Assembly: GCA_037783545.1 (NCBI GenBank)
Contig: JBBELK010000836.1
Location: 62,001 to 126,000 of the forward strand
DNA from: Henricia sp. BOLD:AAB3569
Lineage: Eukaryota; Echinodermata; Asteroidea; Spinulosida; Echinasteridae
Direction: 5' to 3'
Length of the DNA: 64,000 nucleotides
In this document: piece after piece, positions 50,401-56,400 of the stretch
How positions within the stretch are numbered: the stretch's first letter is position 1
How the letters are laid out: every line of letters begins with the position of its first letter
Program-made: the position numbers and the translations under genes
The notes under the pieces: model-generated
The model's database searches: none
Seen by the model: only the letters and a program-made list of their open reading frames with translations
Told to the model about the DNA's origin: nothing

Positions 50401-53400
50401 ATGAGGATGAAGAAGATGAAACATCTTGTCGTTATCCTGATATATTATTGTAAAAGTTCAGCATCTGAGCCAGATTTTAGTTCCTTAAAGTCGACGATGG
50501 TATCATTTCCTGGAATATTAAAGGTAACTTCTTTTCATGTCAATTTCACTTAGATAACTACACGTGTGTCGGCCATTACCGCTGTCGTGGCTCCCGGATC
50601 TGCGTGGCGCAATCGCACGTCTGTGACGGCATTAAGCAGTGTCCAGCCGGGGATGATGAGCTCTTTTGTGGTAAAACCTCGTTTTCTTTCATATTTAGAA
50701 GTAAAATTTATGTTGCTATACGTTCCTTTCTTTCTTACAAATCACAAACAAGTGAGTCAAATGATGACAACAATTAAACATTCGCGTTAATTACTCCGAC
50801 TTCGGCATTCCCTTCACGAGTAGCCGTTGCTTCTGTCCGATAATTCAGCTTGAATGACGATTCGAAATTTTGTCCGAAGACGGAGAGAAAAACCTAAATG
50901 CTATGTTGGGGCACCATCGTTGAATGTGGACGGTTTGTACTCCTTATGCGAGTTATAATTTTCTTCTTCGTTTTCATCCCAAAGAAGCACGATGTCCAGA
51001 AGGTTGCTCGTGTGCCGGTCTTTCGTACACATGCACCGGGGTGAGATGGACTCCCGAAACGGCCAATCAGATACCGAGAAATGTCCGCAAGCTGTAAGTT
51101 GACCATGCAAGAGCAGAACACTTGGGACTTGTTGAACCAAAAATACAAAACGTTTCTAGTCATAGACGCATATGACGATCCGAAGAGCTGACTGTGCGGC
51201 CTTGCCGTCGCGTCGTAGACTGTACCGTCTTGAGATGCTCTGATAGTTTTGTAACATTGCGCCATGCATATCAGAATGAAGTCACTCCGACGATTCCTTA
51301 TCCTTGCAAGATTGATTAAATAAACTTTTATGACAATTCAAATTTTTTCAGTCCAAAAGCTGAAAGATTTTCACATTTCTATAATGCAGGAAACTCCACA
51401 ATCATTTTGGGGTTAGCAGACAGCGAAGAGATACAGTGGACTACAACGTGACCGTGGAATACTCACTGTATCTACCGCTTGAGGAGTTACAACAACTTGC
51501 TGAATTGTAAGCTGTGCTGTAGACACGTAAACACCACAGATGTCAAATCGCTTCAATGTTTAAGTCCTCCCATCAATGCAGCGCGTTGCGCCTGCCACAC
51601 GCACACTGGCAATGCGCTAACAGACTGCTCCACTGACTCTTGACGCCCATTGCACAACTGTGTTCAAAACGTCTCACCGGCGTTTTATAGCAAAACATTT
51701 TATTAATGATTTAATTCATGTCATTTTCTTGTTCTTGATTGCAGAGATCTTTCTGGAAATGGTATCGACGCACTGAAACCAAGAATGTTTCAGAAGCAGA
51801 ATAATGTATACAAACTGTAAGTATTAGGCAAAGGTAGAACGAGGCGTATCTGAGAGCAGCAATATTACGTTTCCAAAAAGCTGACATGTGGCATTCTCCA
51901 AGCTTAAGGTATAATCTTGTCAAATTTTATTCCATGGTTTAACAGCGTTCTGGCGGACAATAACATCAGAAAACTTGAAAACAGAACATTCGAAGGACTC
52001 CACCGGCTGCAACGTCTGTAAGTATACCTTTTCCCGATAAGTTCAGATTTGATCCCAAGATCGATTCCGATTTAGATTTTATAACAACTAAACACAATTT
52101 GCCAAGAGGGCATTTCAGCCCATTATACGTCTTTTTCAAAATGTATTTCTTTTTTTACTACAGTAATTTATCCGGTAACCCGCTAGTTGAAATAGAATCT
52201 GGAGCATTTTGGGGCGTGGTTTCACTTCCGGTTTTGTAAGTATTAGCTCTTATTCTCATAGCTTTTTCTTCACATCCACCGACAAATATTACAATATTGA
52301 AACAAAACGCACAAACGAGCACAACAATTTAAGACGGAAATGCATTTGAGTTTGAAGAAGTATATTTTTAAAATTTTTCTTTGAGTAAATCTGTACGTCA
52401 TCAGCTGCTTCTTAATTAACGTGCCATTTACGTTATGGCTAAAACAAACACATTACTGTAAAAAGTGAAAAGAATATATAGTTTTTATATAGTTTTTATA
52501 TATGTTTTTGGTTTTTGTTTACAGAGATCTTGGGCAACTTGAGGTGCGCCATCTACAAGACGGCGTGTTCGAAGGACTGGATGCTTTAGAAGTGTTGTAA
52601 GTTGTCCACTTCGACGTCTTAGTTTACGACTCAGATATAAGCCTTATTATGTTACAATTATTCATACGTTCCTGTTTATGATTTTTCTTGGGCAGAAATG
52701 TCAGAGACAATCCACTGTCGGCGGTGGAACGAGGAGCATTCTACGGACTCGATAAAACGCAGACACTGTAAGCAGAAATATAACTTATAGTAAGCTATAA
52801 AAAGTTGAGAATGTACTTATATAGACCAATCCAAGCAGCCACCATACCAGTGCGACATTTCTCTGACGCGCGCGTACTGGCTAGTTACAGTATTCTATTG
52901 GTCGAGGGGGTATTCAACGCGTCCGTACTATCTCCACGCATGCGTCTCAATAACGGCTTCTAAGTTAGTAGTTGGCATGGACGATACAAGGCACTATACT
53001 TAAAATAACTTTACATAGCTATCGGTAGGCCTATTACCTTTTGGCATGGACGATTATCGTATGCATTTTACGAATTGTTGACCTTGATATTGCGCACTGT
53101 TTTCTTGACCTCGTCTTCTAGGGATATACGAGGGACACACATCATCAAGGTGGACCCCGAAATGTTTGAGGGACTTGAAAGCCTGGAGACACTGTAAGTT
53201 ATGCATACAGTGCTCTCTTTGTTACTGATTTTACCCCAAGGGGTCCCCGCTATTTAGCTGTAATGTGTTTCGTCTGGTATTATCTGGGATCATCGTGGTC
53301 CACAACGGCCTCAGTAAAAGTAACCATTGCAGAAAGATGAAAATGGTACACTGGATGATCTGGGTACGAGATGACTAGAGCACGAACGGCAGCAGATTTG

Positions 53401-56400
53401 AATATGACTATCATGCGTTAAGTTCACCAATGCTCGAAATTTCGGGGGTACGACTTGACCTGGGTAGTCGTACCCAGGTCAAGTCGTACCCCTGTTTTGG
53501 TCACGTGATTTGGTTTTAAAAAATACTTAAGAAAATCGGCTTACCTTTTTACAGGTACGCCGACAAGTATCTGTTCTGTTGTCTTCTGGGGGACTCCGTT
53601 GCCACTTGCGAGGCTCCCATGGACGAACTTTCCTCCTGCGAGGATCTGATGCGGAATCCCATACTCCGGGTCTTTATCTGGATCTTGGGATTCAGCGCGT
53701 TGGTCGGTAACGCATTTGTCATCGTGTGGAGGATCCGGATCAAGGATCGGGAACAATCCCGTAAGATCCAGACGTTTCTGATCCTAAACCTTGCCGTAGC
53801 GGATCTGCTCATGGGTGTGTATATGATCACCATTGCCAGTGCCGATCTTCACTACCGCAGTGATTACATGATTCACGCAGAGGAGTGGCAGGCAAGTTGA
53901 TCCATTTTTTTCTTCCCTGTCCTTGCCGCAGAATCTCTCAGAATTCGCCTGTGTAATGTATAAAAATTAAGTTTGTGTTAGCCACAAAGGCTCTCTAACG
54001 ACTTGTTGAGGTCAGGTAGAGCAATCAACAATTTCTTTTAGATCAAAGTTCATACGTGAACGATTGGGGTCCACGGGAAAAAGCGATCAATTTTGAGAAA
54101 TTGCATATCGTCTTTCAAAGATTATTAAGATATGTGGACAATGTCAAGTTTTTGAAAGCCACCCATTAACTCTGCCATGGCTTCTTGACCTCGAACACTA
54201 TAATTAGGACTTATTTTAGCTGCCTGTGGAATTGTTTCAAAATTAGGTAATATTGTGTTTGTTATTAATTTAGTACTATTAAGTACAATCCATAACCAGA
54301 TAGGTGATGGTAATAATTATATAAAAGTTGCCGAAGCATCTCTGTTGGACATTGGTTTTGAAGGAGAAAATAAAATCCTATTGAATTTTACTGCGTCTGC
54401 AAGAAGTTTACCAAGACATTTATTTTTACTTCGAGGTATAATTCCTCACGTCCGATGACCAGTCCTGGCCCGCCGTATCCCGGCAATCATAAGCCTTTCT
54501 GTCTCTATTTTGTCCAGGAAAGCATCGTGTGCCAGATGGCAGGTTTTATCTCAGTCCTTTCCAGCGAGTCATCGGTCTTTCTCCTGGTCCTAATTACCAC
54601 TGACCGATTCCTGGGCGTCGTGTTCCCCTTCAGCCGGTGGCGACTCCACACTAAATCGGCTCGCTACGCCGTGGCCGGTCTCTGGTCCATGGCGTTCTTG
54701 CTCAGCCTCCTGCCCGTCGTGCTCAAGCCGGCCTTCGGTGATCGTTTCTACGGTCGCTCCAGTGTCTGCCTGGCTCTGCCTTTTACCCAGACCAAGCTCC
54801 CAGGCTGGGAGTACTCGGTGGTCTTGTTTCTCGGCGTGAATCTGCTGGGATTTCTCGTCATCTTCATCTGCTATTTCTTCATGTACGTCGCCATCAAGAG
54901 GGCTTCTAAACAGGTAAACATATATCAAGTTGGTGTGCTTTCAAGCTGTTGGAGTTGACGCATAACTGGACAAACGCCGCATGGCTGTGGTGATATTTTT
55001 GAAAAACGTCAGCTGCACAATAAACAAGTTAAACTTTAAGTCGTTGGCATCAACTTTTCAACCTCTCTATAATGGTACTTTCTATAGTACCATATTGGTA
55101 CTATAGGTTGGTAATATTCTTTTGGTGCGGAACATTGCCAGTGATGAAGCTTCTATTTGGTACACATGTCGTCCAATGAGTGATCTTGTTAGCGCTATAT
55201 ACAGTGTACCAACATTTCTAATCTTAAACCGGCCTCCTGCTACTACAACTGAACTCGCCTCTTCGGTGCCTTGTTGCACCAATGACCTGCCACCATTTTC
55301 CTCTCAAACCAACATGGTGCCGCTTACAGACGTAAGGACGGCTCCTCAAAAATGACAAGGACTGGTGTTTGTGAAGTAATGTGAAAAATGGTCTATGATA
55401 CACGTTTTTCATTTTTACCAACAGTGCACAAGGAAGCGAGAGCACATGGAAGAAATCAAGATGGCGACCAAGATGGGCATCATAGTCGGCACGGATTTCT
55501 TCTGTTGGATGCCCATCATTATCATGGGTCTGCTGTCCCTGTCCGGGACGACCACCATCCCGCAGGAGATGTACGCCTGGGCGGCCGTCTTCATGCTTCC
55601 AGTCAACTCGGCTGCCAATCCATACCTGTACACCATATCTAGTCTTGATAGGTACGGAGTACATAATAAATGGCTCTCAATGATTATTTGTAGCGTAGAG
55701 AGAATTAAAGGATACGTGTGTGTATACTGTGCAGTACTGGCTTCTCGATCTCTACCTGTTTTTTGGGGGTTTGCTTTTTTTTGACTGGATATGTACATTT
55801 ACATGTTTACAGAAAACGCAAGAAGGCAAGAACGTCCACGTCGTCTCCAACGTGGAAGACGGAATGCACACGAGACGTCAGCCAAGACTTTGAGATGGTC
55901 AAATATGCAAAACCCGATAGTAATTCAAAAGGTATGATGCTGATCCGAATTGCGTTTCATATCCCTTGTTAATGTGACTATAAGTGTGTACGATGTGCTG
56001 CAAAATCTTTCAAAATCAGAAAACGGTTCCTGGAACATTATTTTTATCCATTTTCTTCCACTTTCATTCTGGCCAAGCAGACAACCATTCGCTGATGTCG
56101 ACTGTCATAACAGACCAGATGGAGCACCGGGTCTTGCCGCTCCTCGGTAGGCGTGGCTACTCCTTCCTCCTCAGGCAATACATAGCCGAGGTCAAAACGC
56201 CGTTGGGCGTCTCTGTCGTGTCAGCCATCGAGAATGACCTCAGGAGAGCGCTAGACTTCCTCCACAAGAGCGGCATTGCCCATGGTAGGATCGACGAGGA
56301 CTTTGTCGCCATTGACAAGGTACCAACGATTTGTCTAAGATCATGTTAACAATATGGAGCACGGAAGCGGAGGCACATATATTGGCAGTTAAAGCAAATT

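Noticed and set aside
54255-54458. 67-codon open frame inside the GC-AG intron
   Set aside because: Including it would interrupt the conserved sequence between TM2 and TM3. It shows no similarity I recognise; possibly an old repeat fragment.
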